Of a stretch of DNA of 64,000 nt, positions 11,832 to 23,224 are shown one piece after another (position 1 is the first letter of the stretch; the number at the start of each line of letters is the position of its first letter). The position numbers and the translations under genes were made by a program. The stretch is taken from contig JANBPK010000813.1 in NCBI GenBank assembly GCA_027579435.1, forward strand, positions 1 to 64,000, given 5' to 3'. Under the pieces are notes generated by a model. That model saw nothing but the letters and a program-made list of their open reading frames with translations. It was not told the DNA's origin and did not search any database. This DNA is from Candolleomyces eurysporus (lineage: Eukaryota > Basidiomycota > Agaricomycetes > Agaricales > Psathyrellaceae).

Positions 11832-12255
11832 CCCGAGCTGCGAGGACGTGAACACAATGCACGCTCGACTACCAGCAAAGGACGACATCGTAGGAAAAGC
11901 AAAACATTAGAATACATCCTAGGTATCCCTCCATCACGGTATTCGGAAGCGGAGGCAGCGATCTCTTAGGCTTCCACTCGGCGGCATCTGGTCCCCAGAT
12001 ATCTGGATCTGTGTTACAGTGAAGTAGCGAGATAGATAGCCGGCTCTCTTTTAGAACGAATATTTCGTCTAGTGTCTTGCTGTCGTGGTTATGAGACGAG
12101 AGAGAGCGGCGTCTTGTCATCACGGCGATTAGCACAGCTACTCGCGAGGGGGTGCGCCTCGTTGTGTCGTAACAAATCCAACAGTCAGGGGAAGAATGAA
12201 AGAGCCAAGTCTAATTCCGAGCCAATTGAAATATAAAAATCTTCCGAGAAGCGAA

Positions 12256-13682
12256 TCATCCATCTTCCTCACTAAACACCCCATTTCTCAACCTCTCCTT
12301 CCACCCACTCCCAACATTACCATTACTCTCCCCTCCACCGCCATCACCTCCCCACACATCGCTCTTCCCAATCTTCCTCTGAACAACCAAACTAGGGACG
12401 ACAGAGTAGCTCTTCAACCTGCCGCTCTTCACCAGCCACGCAATCGCCTGGTCAATCGCTCTGCTATAAGCGAAAGGCGCGTAGCGCAAATGCAGGAGGA
12501 GCCGACGTGCACCGGGAGTCGAGAGAACATAGGCGTGGGTGCACTTGGGTGCGTATGAAGGGTGAAGGTGATGCACATAGGGAAGGGATGGAGATTCGCG
12601 AGCAAACTTGTAGAGGGACTTGCGAGAAGGCGGACGATTGTCGTCGAGAATAGCGGGGTAGAAGGATTCGTTGGACCAGCAGTGGCCTAGAAAAGGCGTG
12701 AATACATGGGTACTGGAATTTTAAACGCGACTTGCCAAGGAATACGATATCCCAATCATCTGGGAGGTGTTTCCAGAGACGAGAGAGTTGTGCATTGATA
12801 TCGCGTTCCATGTCCACATCGTCTTCGAGGATCAGCCATGCCGCGCGCTGGGTTGCCGTGGCCTTCTGATACATAGTTTCGGGAGAAGAAGAGGCAGAGT
12901 CCAAGGCGTCTTCACTAATAATATTCGAGTTTCCGGGGCGATGAACAACACCGGAGTTGGCGATCCGATGAATAAGTTTGAGGTGCGAGTGCCAGCAGGC
13001 AATACGACGTGGCGACAGAAGCATGTATTCCTGGAGCAGGGTAGCCGTTTCTCCAGACACAGGCAGTACATAGTCAAGCGTTGTAACGGGTAGCAGAGCA
13101 TCTGAGGCATTTTGCGAGAACGGAGAGCCATCGTCAAGGTCGGGGGAGTCGCTGGGGTCCCAATAGTCCAGATATTTGTCAGATGCTGCGAGTGAACTGA
13201 TGTCTGTAGGCCAAGTAAATGAAGAGGGGGCATTCTTCTCGCCTGGAGTGTCCTTTGCTTCCTCCGAGGTAGATCTAGCGGCTTTATTCCTTGCTTCTCG
13301 AACCCAATTGAGCGTGGCGTTTACCACTCGATCCGATGCAGCGACCGCGTTGAGCCATTGCCAGTGGAGATTTAACTTCGATGACAGAATGTCCATTTGT
13401 CCATGTCTATCCTGTCTTGACTCGAGAGTTATGACATAGATAGCCTCTATATTGGACAAACCCGACTTCAAAGTTGGCGTTTTTGACAGTCCTTTCCACG
13501 ACGCGGGTTCCGAAGTTATGGGTGCATCCAGTACCTGGGTGTTCCCAGAGTCAGGCAAGGAAGGGAGGTCCATGAATAGTACAAGATATAGCGTTGCTGC
13601 CAGGATGATGATAGAGGTCCATAGGATCTGCAAAACGCCAGGTTTNGGGGGGTGCCGGTGTGTCCGGTGCGCCTTTCGACAT
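12256..13682 (-). CDS. GT25-type glycosyltransferase, membrane-anchored
   Basis: Type II membrane glycosyltransferase of the GT25/LPS glycosyltransferase family (PF01755 type), probably acting in the secretory pathway. An N-terminal hydrophobic anchor ('IIILAATLYLVLFM') is followed by the opening strand 'IEAIYVITLESRQDRH', the acceptor-side motif 'ACWHSHLKLIHRI', the DxD-type motif in 'AAWLILEDDVDMERDI', and a C-terminal half with 'KCTHAYVLSTPGARRLL'. One intron at 12687-12735 (49 nt) has a GC donor (G|GCAAGT) and a TAG acceptor, and joining 12736..13682 to 12256..12686 keeps the frame through 'VFLGHCWSNESF'. The ATG at 13682 is out of frame by one base only because of the N at 13646 next to a G run. 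Without that base the protein is about 458 residues. A TATAAA lies at about 13738-13743 on the minus strand. Confidence 0.85.
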
Positions 13683-14465
13683 GACAGTCCGCGCTCAAGA
13701 TGGATTGATGGATGGTTGATGGGATTGATGGTGTCCGTTTATAAGCCTCGAGGGATCAGGGGTCAAGTTTCCCGATTAAGCGATGACCTCAGGTCCGGCC
13801 TCGAAGAAGATCGCCACGACAGCAGCCATATTCTCTTGTCTTCGAACCACAACATCGAACTTAGGCGCGCCATATCCTGCGCAAACCCGCAGTAACTGTG
13901 GGTATGGTCCCCCCAAGATGAGCCTATGCTAGTTGTGCTAAAGCGATATGAACCACAGGTAGCCAGCTCGCTACGCCAGGAGAGCGGTGTGCCAGTCTAC
14001 CCGACACCCTGACGACGGTATATTTGCTACGAGGACGACGAACTTGAAGAAGGGGAGGTTAAATCTGCGCAAAATTGCCGCGATTGTAGCAGTCTGTCTA
14101 AGGTTGGTGTTTATTGAACACAATTGGTCGGTTGTCGACAATAGACTGCAACTCACAACCGTTGACAGAGAATTCAAGGTGCTTTGACTACCCGGACGAC
14201 CGCATTGCAAACGACGCAGGCATAATTCACCTGTTCCGACTCACAAATCTACATCTTACCTGAAGAACGTGCAATCGTGGGTGCAGTTTGTCAATTTACA
14301 TCAGCTTGCTGATACAATTGTTCGGAGGCCAGGCTGTTGAAGGTTCAGGGCACTGAAGGAATCTCTCCAGTGGTATAAACGACGAGAACGACACCCTCTA
14401 CCAACTCCGACGACCTGTACAACTATACCTAAACGACAAGAACGACAGTTCGACGAAGAAGCATC
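13683..14465. promoter_or_regulatory. Divergent intergenic region between GT25 and Rgp1-like genes
   Basis: The two genes are transcribed away from each other across 783 bp. On the minus side a TATAAA-like box lies about 55 bp before the GT25 start. On the plus side 'GTATAAAC' lies at about 14373-14380, roughly 90 bp before the Rgp1 start, followed by an AC/CGAC-rich leader with repeated 'ACGACGAGAACGAC'-like phrases. No other gene is visible. Shared regulation is possible but only inferred from the arrangement. Confidence 0.45.
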
Positions 14466-17400
14466 ATGTCAAACCTCATTTCGTCTGACCCGGATGCTGG
14501 CATCCGAGTCTCCATCACCCCCTCCCAATCAGCCTACTTTGCTGGGGAACCTTTCTCTGTAACAGTAACATTCAAGAACACACGCTCGGAATCAGCGACG
14601 TCGGGCCCTTCCTCTCGACCATTGTCATCGTACGGACATAAACGCGGCGCACACAGTATTAGCTCTGCACCCCTCTCTCGACCACCTACCTCCCCAGGAA
14701 CCCCTCGGCTGACACCTGTAGCTCCAGCACCTCTGTCATCGAGGTCGAAGAGCCAAGGAGAAAACTTGTATCCACCCACTCGAAAAGGCCTAGTAGGGAA
14801 GAACTCTGCTGCCGAAGCTGGACCTGAGTATCTCGAGCAACAAAGGCGGAAGAGAGCTCTAGGAAAGTCCCTTTCAGTTTCGATTGCTCCTCCGGAAGTA
14901 TACGCAGAAATATCTCAGCAAACACCAAGTGCCAATGCATACCAACGGGCGTTCCAGGACTCCGCGAGTTGTACGTTTTATCCTGCACTTCATGAAATAA
15001 AATACTGAAAATCTGCAGATCGGTCACCGCTGGTACCTTCAGCCATTCCTCGTACTGACACGCTGCCACTCTCACAAAATCACCCACACGCTCGGAAGCC
15101 GTCTGTTGTAAATACCGATGCCCTGGTGGAGTCCTCAACACACCCTTACCCCCACATGACCCCGAATCCCTCAACCTCAAACTTCTCCCTGGCACTGGAC
15201 TCCATATCCGAAGCGTCAGGAGCTGGTCGACCCTCCTACCCCAACACTCCAATACTCGGCTCCCCGAGTATCGAACCAGCCTCCCCAACCAGGTTCTACG
15301 CGCACCCGCCCTCGTCTGCAAGCTCCACGGCCTCCTTGTCAAGACCAAGGGAGCTAGGTCTGGGACACCCCGGCATATCGCGTCAATTTTCGGGCCACTA
15401 TCTTCAACCGCCTCATTCAGCCTCTGCACCTCAACACCGTTACAACTCCGAGATCATCCTCTATTCGTATGCTCAATTGACAGGTTCAGTTGTGCTCACG
15501 CCGCAACTAGCCTTGGATTCGATCAACGCATCCTCGTCGTCTGTCATCGTACCTGCAACTCTGAACCAGGCACAGTTGAACGAGATGCAGAGAGTCCGGG
15601 AGGCATTGTTAGGCGCCAAACGGAGCGTGGTGGGAGGAGGGAGCATGGACATCAACTCGTCGTTACTCAACCGCAGCCCATCGGGCGACAACGCTTACGG
15701 CGCGTCCCCCAGTGGTAGTGCTAGCGCAAAGGCACACGGACGGTCGACATCGTTGAGTGGTGCTTTATGGGGGATGTTGAGTCCGACAGGTGGTAGTTCG
15801 CCTTGCCAAGGAACCGGCTCCGCACCTGTACAATCAAATCCCGACTTGCACCAACAAGGTGCCACCCCTCACGCCGCACAGTCCGGGTTGGGTCTTGGAT
15901 TAGGACTGTCGGGTATACCACCTAGTTCAGTCTCGTCGGGCCACCTACCGGAGAGCAAAATGAGCTCTAGCACGTTTGCTGCTAGTCGCAGTCATAGGCG
16001 GAATAGCGGCAGTATATCCGCCTCAGCGAATGGGTACAGCAATAGCAATACGCACAGTCGACGGAGTAGTATCGCTGGGTGGATTCTTGGAGGCAGCTCA
16101 GAGTATTCTCAGAGTACCAGCACTAGCAGTGGTCTCGGGGGAAGCTTAGGAGGAGGAGGAAGTGGGGACGTGAAGGAGGAGACACCACTACCAACATTTG
16201 AAGTGCAGCCCGCGATGTTGGGCGTGGATGTGGTGCTGGGGCCTGGGGAGGAGAGGAGTTGTAAGTCCATATCTCCTGATCTTTCTTCATCTGCCGTCCT
16301 TTCTTTCTGACGACAACCATTTTTAACTCTATCTAGACACGTACACTGTGAACCTTCCGGACAATCTCCCGCCGACGTTCAGAGGAAAAGGGATGAGGTT
16401 CTCGTACGAGCTCGTCGTTGGGCTTTGCAGAGCTTCATCACCTTCATCTGGTCCCTTCACGCCATCTTCCAATGCGAATGGGACGACTGGAACTGTGAAC
16501 GTCAGCAAGCTAATGAAAGTACCAATACGGGTGTATAACAATGTTGTTGGTGAGTACCACACTCTTCGCATCTTCTACTAAACGCTGATACTTAGTACTT
16601 GTCTCCCCAGTGGATCGGGCTCCCAAACCTTACAATCTCTTATGGCCGGTGGACAAACGAATGGATCTGGCGATGCCGAGGATGCAAGCCAAAGTGGAGG
16701 AAATTGAAGTTGGAGGTGGTCCCTTACCCTCGAGCTCGTCACAGGGCTCCCATGGCGGGACGTCCGCTAAAGATGCGATCGGCGGTGGACCTAGTGATGT
16801 TAAGACCAGGGCTAAAGGGAAGGGGAAGGACAAAGGTGGCTTGGTGGATCTTGTCAGGTATACGAAGAAGTTGTTGGACGCGCTGCCTTCACCTCCACCG
16901 GAGTCGCCGCCACACTCTATTACTGAGGATGCAGTCGAGGTACCTTTGCCACCTTCGCGGACGCCGTCCCGCTCCCCACCCCCATCAGGTATCGGCGGTG
17001 ATGCTGATGAACCTCGTGAGGCTGTTGATGTACCCTTACCGGGCTCGCCGACACTGTCGCCTTCTCCCTCGCCTCCTCTTTCAGTACCGCGGCAGTCACC
17101 ACCTTCACCAATGCCGTCAGCTCAGCTCACCCAGGACGATGGTCGCAGCCAGGTTGAAGTGCCTAAAGAGCGCGAACGAGAGAACGGAACGCCAACCACT
17201 CCTCACCAGAACGGGCACGCAAAGCTTTCTCATGCCCCCAACCCCCTGCCAGTTGCATCCACCGTATCACAAGATCAGGGCCCTTCTCAACTTACGCAAC
17301 CTACACCAGCACCACAACAGACTCCTCCCCGTCCACGCGTCAGGCGACCGACCAACCTCGATCTCGACTTTGACCGCACCGAAAACCGAGCCGGGGACGA

Positions 17401-18641
17401 CAACGATGGGGTGCTACTAGGCGGAGGGTGTCGAGAAGCCGTGGAGATTCTGACTCGGACACAGAAGAAGGCTTCATACGATGTGAACAAGGACGGGGTC
17501 AAAGTCGCTGTATTGACTTTTCCCAAGTCTTCTTATAGGCTTGGAGAGACGATCAGCGGTGTTGTGGAGGTGAATGACAGGAAGGGTAGGGCGAGAGTCG
17601 TCCAGGTTCGTGTGTCACCTTTTCCGGCGTTTTGCTGTACTGACTCCTGTGTTTTCATTCTAGCTTTCGGCGTTCCTCGAAGCACACGAATCAATGCCCA
17701 GCTCGTTGCTTCCGCCTACCGCCAACAGACTTTTGAAACGGAAGTGTGCAGAGCATTTCTCGTCGTCCCTTTTGAACACGTTGAGGACGACATTCTCATT
17801 GGATATCCCGAGCGATGCGAGTCCGGCGTTTCAGACTTGCGTGGGGACACCCAGGACGATGGCTAATGGTACGATTCCTCTTCGTCTCCACACTCTGTGA
17901 ACAACAAGCTGAAATATCTTTGCCTCTCTAGCTCCCGGTGGCGCCACAACCTTTGGCGGTATCGAATGGAAAGTCCGCCTATGCCTCCTCGTCGCCATCG
18001 CAAGTCCAGACGCCGACGCAGGCACCGAAGGCGTCCTCTTCAAAAACCTCGTCCGAGACGGGCCAAGAGGGGAATGGGGCAGCGGATGGAAAGCATTGGA
18101 AGTAGCCTGTCCCCTGGAAAAACCTAAACCTCCGACGATGGTGAAGAGGAAGCCCCGACCAGGCTCCTTATACCTGAACTCGTCGGAAGATTTCTCCGTC
18201 ACCTCGCCTGGTGGTTCGGCACGGTCGACGTCGTGGACAGCTTTTTTCGCTTCGTACTTGTCGCCTAGTGGGAGGGAGTACCATGATGGAGACGAACTTG
18301 CAGAAGACGACGATAGTGGATATGGGGACAATGACTCGATTTTGAGTCCTTATAGGAGGTCTTCAAGTACGGGGAAGAGGAGCTCTGGCTTCCTGGGCTC
18401 GTTTATCGGCTCTTACGCCAATGACAGCGAGGACGATTACATTGGATCGCGCGACGCTGATCCTGGGTATGACGGGATTAAACCTAATTTGGCTGGAGGT
18501 GTAGGCAAGGGAGTTGATTTCGGCAACGGAGAAGAGGGTTGGAAGCATGTGAAGCTGGAGATGGTGGAGTGTGAGGTGCCGGTGAGGGTTTGGCCTGGGA
18601 ATACGGCGTTTAGGACGATGGACGTTGTGTTTGAAGTGTAA
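14466..18641 (+). CDS. rgp1: Rgp1-like protein (Ric1-Rgp1 Golgi GEF subunit)
   Basis: Arrestin-like partner of Ric1; in yeast the Ric1-Rgp1 complex activates the Rab GTPase Ypt6 at the Golgi. The protein opens 'MSNLISSDPDAGIRVSITPS' with a beta-sandwich start ('AYFAGEPFSVTVTFKNT'). After a long Ser/Gly/Pro-rich linker come the conserved blocks 'AMLGVDVVLGPGEER', 'YTVNLPDNLPPTFRGKG', 'FSYELVVGLCR', 'KVPIRVYNNVV', 'FPKSSYRLGETISGVVEV' and the C-terminal 'VPVRVWPGNTAFRTMDVVF'. Five introns fit the frame exactly: 14971-15018, 16261-16336, 16550-16610, 17606-17663 and 17869-17931. The spliced CDS is 3870 nt, 1289 residues, long for the family because of inserted Ser/Pro-rich stretches. Start ATG is at 14466; a TATAAA is about 90 bp upstream. 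Confidence 0.9.
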
Positions 18642-20862
18642 TAATAGCAAGCTTCTCGGCTCGTTCTCTTCAATATCGGACTTTGGTTTTTTTTTGTCTT
18701 TTTCGTGGGTTGTGTACGCCCTATCATGGACTATATCACTTACCTGTGTTATATCATACAGTCTGAGCATTCATTGTATCAAATAGTGATTCAACTGGTG
18801 AAAAGGTGCTAAATCATCTAACATACCAAGTTGTGACTACGGTGCAACCTTGTTGGTTTGGTCGAGGATTGGAATCCCTGTTATATTGAAGAACGAGCAC
18901 GCTGCACATCAAGATTCCTTTGTTTATGGATCACAAGCATAGCTTGGTGGGCGCTTTGCAAAATAATTAAATAATAACATATATATTTTAGCGGTCAAGG
19001 GTCCAAGTTCCTTAAAGCCTGCCACACAAGTATATAGATACCAGAGTGGACCTGATTCCCCATCAAATTCATTCCACTCACAGTGGTTACACTCATTCTT
19101 GTAGAGTCTTGACAGTTACAACTGCAACAGCCTCAGTTTGTGTGGTCAAAGCAGCAGCACTTCCAACCAGCCCAAAACTATTACAAGAGCAGCAGAGGGG
19201 TGGAGGTGGAGAAGGAGATAGAGGTGGAAGACAGAGAGAGTTGTACAACTCATGGGTGAGTCCACTGGTGATTTAATGCTGGGGTTCTTGTCTTTCATGG
19301 CAGGTTTTTGTTGGATTTTTTCACTATGCATGCTCTTCCATATGTATGTACTTGCTTCCTTTGTTTACATTGGCATTGACCAATCATTTTCTTGTTTCTT
19401 ATTTTGCTTTTTTTGCCTTGTCTTCTTTAGTCCCAGGATAATCAATTTGATGATGCTGGTTGAGTTGGGGATTGCTGGTTAGGTGGTGTTCCACTAGCTC
19501 AATTCCAGGTAAGTTCAAGAGGTCATCAACTCTTCCATTTGAAATTTAGGGACATTTGTTAATAACCTAATACTTGAAGCACAAGCTGAAGAGAAGAGAA
19601 GTTGAAATCCTTCCAAGGACAGCCTGTAGAAGCAGGTAGTCTATCAAACTCAGTCATAGGTGATGCTGCTTTTGTATGGACATAACACTTGGCTTTTCTC
19701 ATTGCTGGTAGTCAATTGTGTTTCCAAAACAGTGCAGTGTGAATTAAGCATAGGCCAATACTTGTGGCAAGCGGCTGATGCTTCGCACGGCAGGGGCCGA
19801 GGCATTTTGCAGGGCATCGGTGGCACCAGCGCTCTAGCTTTAGACGCCCGCCATGCTCTGTCGCGCTAGCAGACCATGTCAGTTGATTTCTGTACATGAC
19901 ATTGTATGTTCGGACATAGAACTATGCCCAGATGCTCATCACATTCCAACCGGGACTCTAATGCTTGGTAGCTTCCCATCAGAACTCCCTTGGTTGGTGC
20001 TGATGCTAGGTTCATTGATGCCAGCCTCATCCCAGTTATGCTATCTGCTGGCCTACCTCTTCATCTCATGTTTACCACCTGAAACCTTTCTCTATATGCT
20101 ACAGAGCCCAGTCTCCACTGCACAATGTGCATTCATGGTAACTTCCAAACGCAGGTGGGCTGGACCTTACCTCTGTTTCGTCGCTCTCACAATCCTTCGT
20201 CTGTGGTAAAACGTACCTCAGGCTGATAGGAAAGAGACAATGTCTGCGCGGTGGCATAGACATGCGATAAAAGAGCATGACGAAATAGGAACATCAGCTG
20301 AAGGCGAACGGACAGCATTGAATTGGAAAGGAAGGCCCAACAGACCTTTGCAAAAGGCATTGTGCTGCCGCCAAAATACCAACTGACATCGGCACCGAAA
20401 ATGATGGCGGAGTGGGACGAAGACGTTCAAATGGGCGGATAGAATCATAGAAAAGAGGCGGAGTTGCAAGAGGCTCGAAATTGACTGATGGGAGAGATGC
20501 GGCCCGGTCACAAGGAAGGACGTGGTCTTGGCATTTTTGGACCCTCTTAAATACCCTCGGCAACATGGTTAAAAAACTCAAACAATCCAAATACAGACAA
20601 ATTNGGAGATAGAAAACAATATGATAAATAGAAAGCACAGATCTAAATCCAAAATGCAAGGACACAGAAGCAATTAAGCAAAAAGTAGGACAAAAAAGAA
20701 AGAAAGAAAGAAACACAAATGCAGACACTGGATCCAGTTGGCAGGTGGAAGAATGCACAGGAACTTGGCAACCCAGCTTTGAACACAAGGAGAAGTGCAG
20801 ACTGGGTTGAGTTTGAGGCCTGATGTGATAGATGAGTCAGGGTATTGCAGTGAGAGGAAGTG
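18642..20862. other. Repeat-derived DNA without a supported gene
   Basis: After the Rgp1 stop, AT-rich sequence leads into text that looks like a dispersed agaricomycete repeat (about 19040-20220). A plus-strand frame near 19046-19276 ends in 'GGRQRELYNSW' followed by a GTGAGT donor, and a hydrophobic continuation lies after GGCAG at about 19306. I cannot extend either side into a gene. Several hydrophobic minus-strand frames (20294-20939) overlap one another and look like by-products of T/A-rich sequence. Confidence 0.3.
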
Positions 20863-21066
20863 TCAATATTTAGGTGGAAAAAATAAAATACACACAGGAG
20901 GGTCATGCAGATTGCACGTTGGGCATAGGTGTTCACCACTCTTTGACTTCTTCAACTGTATGTACAGCATGATTAGAATGAAATGGGAGAAAGGGCAGGT
21001 GCTACACACATCTTGACCCATCAGAATATGATTCTGAAGTGGGCAGGTTGGCCCAGGCTTGCTGTC
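20863..21066 (-). CDS. Candidate Cys-rich terminal exon downstream of the micro-exon array
   Basis: On the minus strand the last array unit has a GTAAGT donor and is followed 40 nt later by a CTTCAG acceptor at about 21067. From there a 68-codon frame is open to a stop at 20863. It encodes a cysteine-rich segment ('DVCSTCPFSHF', 'EHLCPTCNLHDPPVC'). Its phase (0) is the same phase in which the 15 preceding triplets of the array are all sense codons. I recognise no family, and similar phrases may belong to a dispersed repeat. The exon is a hypothesis built from splice signals and openness only. Confidence 0.25.
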   Translation of the reverse strand, partial: DSKPGPTCPLQNHILMGQDVCSTCPFSHFILIMLYIQLKKSKSGEHLCPTCNLHDPPVCILFFPPKY

Positions 21067-21090
21067 CTGAAGATTTCCTCAAATTTTGCT

Positions 21091-21996
21091 GAGGAAGCGG
21101 ACTTACAGGCTATACAACAGACGAGCTGAATGGCAACAAATCCAGGCTCATGAGGAAGCAGACTTACATCCTATACAACAGATGAGCTGAATGGCAACCA
21201 ATCCAGGCTCATGAGGAAGCAGACTTACATCCTATACAACAGATGAGCTGAATGGCAANAAATTCAGGTTNNTGAGNAAGCAGACTTACAAACTNATACA
21301 ACAGATGAGCTGAATGGCAACAAATTCAGGNTCATGAGGAAGCAGACTTACAAGCTGTACAACAGATGATCTGAATGGCAACAAACTCAGGTTCATGAGG
21401 AAGCAGACNTACTAGCTTTACAACAGATGAGCTGAATGTCAAGAAATTCAGGTTCATGAGNAAGCAGACTTACTTCCTATACAACACATGAGCTGAATGG
21501 CAAGAGATTCATGTTCATGAGGAAGCNGACTTACTTTCTATACNATNNATGAGCTGAATGGCAAGAAATNCAGCTTCATGAGGNAGCAGNCTCACAAGCT
21601 ATACAACGGATGAGCTAAATGCCAAGAAATTCAGCTCCATGAGAAAGCAGACTTACTCCCTATACAACAGATAAGCTGAATGGCAAGAAATTCAGGCTCC
21701 GGAGAAAGCAGACTTACAAGCTATACAACAGATGAGCTGAATGGTAAGAGATTCAGGCTCATGAGGAAGCAGACTTACTATCTATACAACAGATGAGCTG
21801 AATGGCAAGAAACTCAGGTTCATGAGGAATTAGACTTACCCGCTATACAACAGATGAGCTGAATGCCAAGAAATTCAGGTTCTTGAGGAAGCAAACTTAC
21901 TCGCTATACAATAGATGAGCTGTATGGCAAGAAATTCAGGTTTATGAGGAAGCAGACTTACTTCCTATACAACAGATAAACTGAGTGGCAAGAAAT
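21091..21996 (-). repeat. 61 bp x 15 tandem array of intron-like units with variable 3 nt micro-exons
   Basis: Fifteen consecutive units with a period of 61 bp (one is 62 because of an N). On the plus strand each has 'GAGGAAGCAGACTTAC', a free triplet, then 'CTATACAACAGATGAGCTG' and a conserved tail. On the minus strand each unit is a complete intron signal set: GTAAGT donor, CTCAT branch-like site, TATAG acceptor, 58 nt in all, leaving exactly 3 nt between successive acceptor and donor. The triplet varies between copies (AAG three times, ATC twice, TTC twice, eight others once) while the flanks are nearly constant. Changes at the borders keep splice consensus (GTGAG in copy 9; TACAG and TAAAG in copies 5 and 6). 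Many Ns fall here, so copy number may not be exact. Confidence 0.9.
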
Positions 21997-22258
21997 TCAA
22001 CCAAACGGACATACGGTCTATCCGGTCAAAATGTTTGCAGACAAGATTATTTATACGCACATCCAAGCAACCATTGATACGCATAAATTTAAGCCACATT
22101 GTTGATTTTGCAGGGTCAATGAACAAGTGTTAAATCATCCAATATTCATCTATTAGTGTGAAAGGCTTTTAGACAAACTGCACATTCCACCCACCACAAT
22201 TTCGCTGGTTCTCAGGTGACGAAAATGAATCACTTCCTGCCCTTCCTGGCTTGGACTG

Positions 22259-23224
22259 TCATTTTCGTAAGCCGGCCTGGATGGGAGCGTAAACCTGGTT
22301 TGACATCGTCGACTGCCACCTCGATGCTTAGCACTTTCTCTCCTCTGGTTAAGACGAGATATATTTCGAGGTTACGCACCAAACAAGCCACCCTTGGTCT
22401 AGATATGTCCCAAGTTTCGTCTTTCCACATTTTGGACATATGACCGTTTTCGCGAAATCCTTCACATATTCCCGCTTCACCAACATGCTCATTACCAGTT
22501 CCTCCCCCACCAACGCATCACTCCAATCCCGAGCATCGACCAGCGTTCCGTTTAGACGTGTGATACAATACCGCTTCTCGACAACACGCTCCTCACCTAC
22601 CTTTCCTCTGAAATGCTTGCCCAAGATATCGTGCAGGTCCTGCGATGTCAAGCTTAGTCAAACGCACGTCGAAAAAGGGAGGTTTGGACGGAACCCCGGA
22701 ATCATCTCTCACCTCGTACATGGTGACGATCGACCAAGGGAGCGTAAAAGTTTCGCCTAGCGCGTCCGTGATAATCACTGCGTTTGCATTGCTGAAGCCC
22801 ACAGTTTGAGGCTGATTCCTTTGCATAAGTTGAAGCGTCCGTAACAGCTCTGCTGCCTCCCGATCTGTGACGAATTTGGTGCATTTTCATGTAGCAGCAC
22901 AATCTACCACCGATAGATGACTCACATTCTGCCGAGTTATTGTAGACAATTTGGTTGCCTGCCACGTTAGTGACCGTTACGCTGCCAATAGCGGCATTGT
23001 TGCTATGTGACAATATCTGGACGCCTCCCGGTGCAGGCTCTAACGGTGGTGATAGCCTTATCAACCAATCTGTCGCTGCAGACAAACGACTCACGCTCAT
23101 TGCCACTGGGCGGATTACCAGCGTCCTGGCCCCATAGCAGCTTCAGAAAACCTCGGCGCAACAGCGAGAGAAAAGCCATGCCCAAGCTCTCGCTGTTCGC
23201 AGGTGAATTGTCAGCGTTATCCAT
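22259..23224 (-). CDS. Ubiquitin-like-domain protein of the fungal ULD_2 type
   Basis: Small basidiomycete protein of unknown role with a ubiquitin-like fold region. Five exons fit precisely: 23095-23224, 22926-23039, 22713-22864, 22380-22639 and 22259-22319, giving 717 nt and 238 residues. An N-terminal part includes 'GSVTVTNVAGNQIVYNN'. The central domain runs 'ANAVIITDALGETFTLPW', 'DLHDILGKHFRGKVGEERVV', 'KRYCITRLNGTLVDARDW' and 'ELVMSMLVKREY', followed by a CxxC pair in 'VICPKCGKTKLGTYLDQGW'. The start is ATG 23224 in 'MDNADNSPANSES'. Introns are 55-73 nt with GTGAG/GTGCGT donors. Proteins of this layout are common and multi-copy in agaricomycetes. Confidence 0.78.

Noticed and set aside
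19852..20209. 118-codon plus-strand ORF with many Leu/Ser/Cys
   Set aside because: No domain, no splice partners, overlapping other frames in repeat-like DNA.
20294..20939. Two long hydrophobic minus-strand ORFs next to the tandem array
   Set aside because: They overlap each other in different frames, one contains an N, and their Phe/Leu/Cys-rich content follows from A/T-rich sequence. The Cys-rich frame in the array phase (20863-21066) is preferred only as a hypothesis.
21091..21996. CRISPR-like array (repeat-spacer structure with variable units)
   Set aside because: The constant part is 58 nt and the variable part only 3 nt, the genome is eukaryotic, and the constant part has intron signals.
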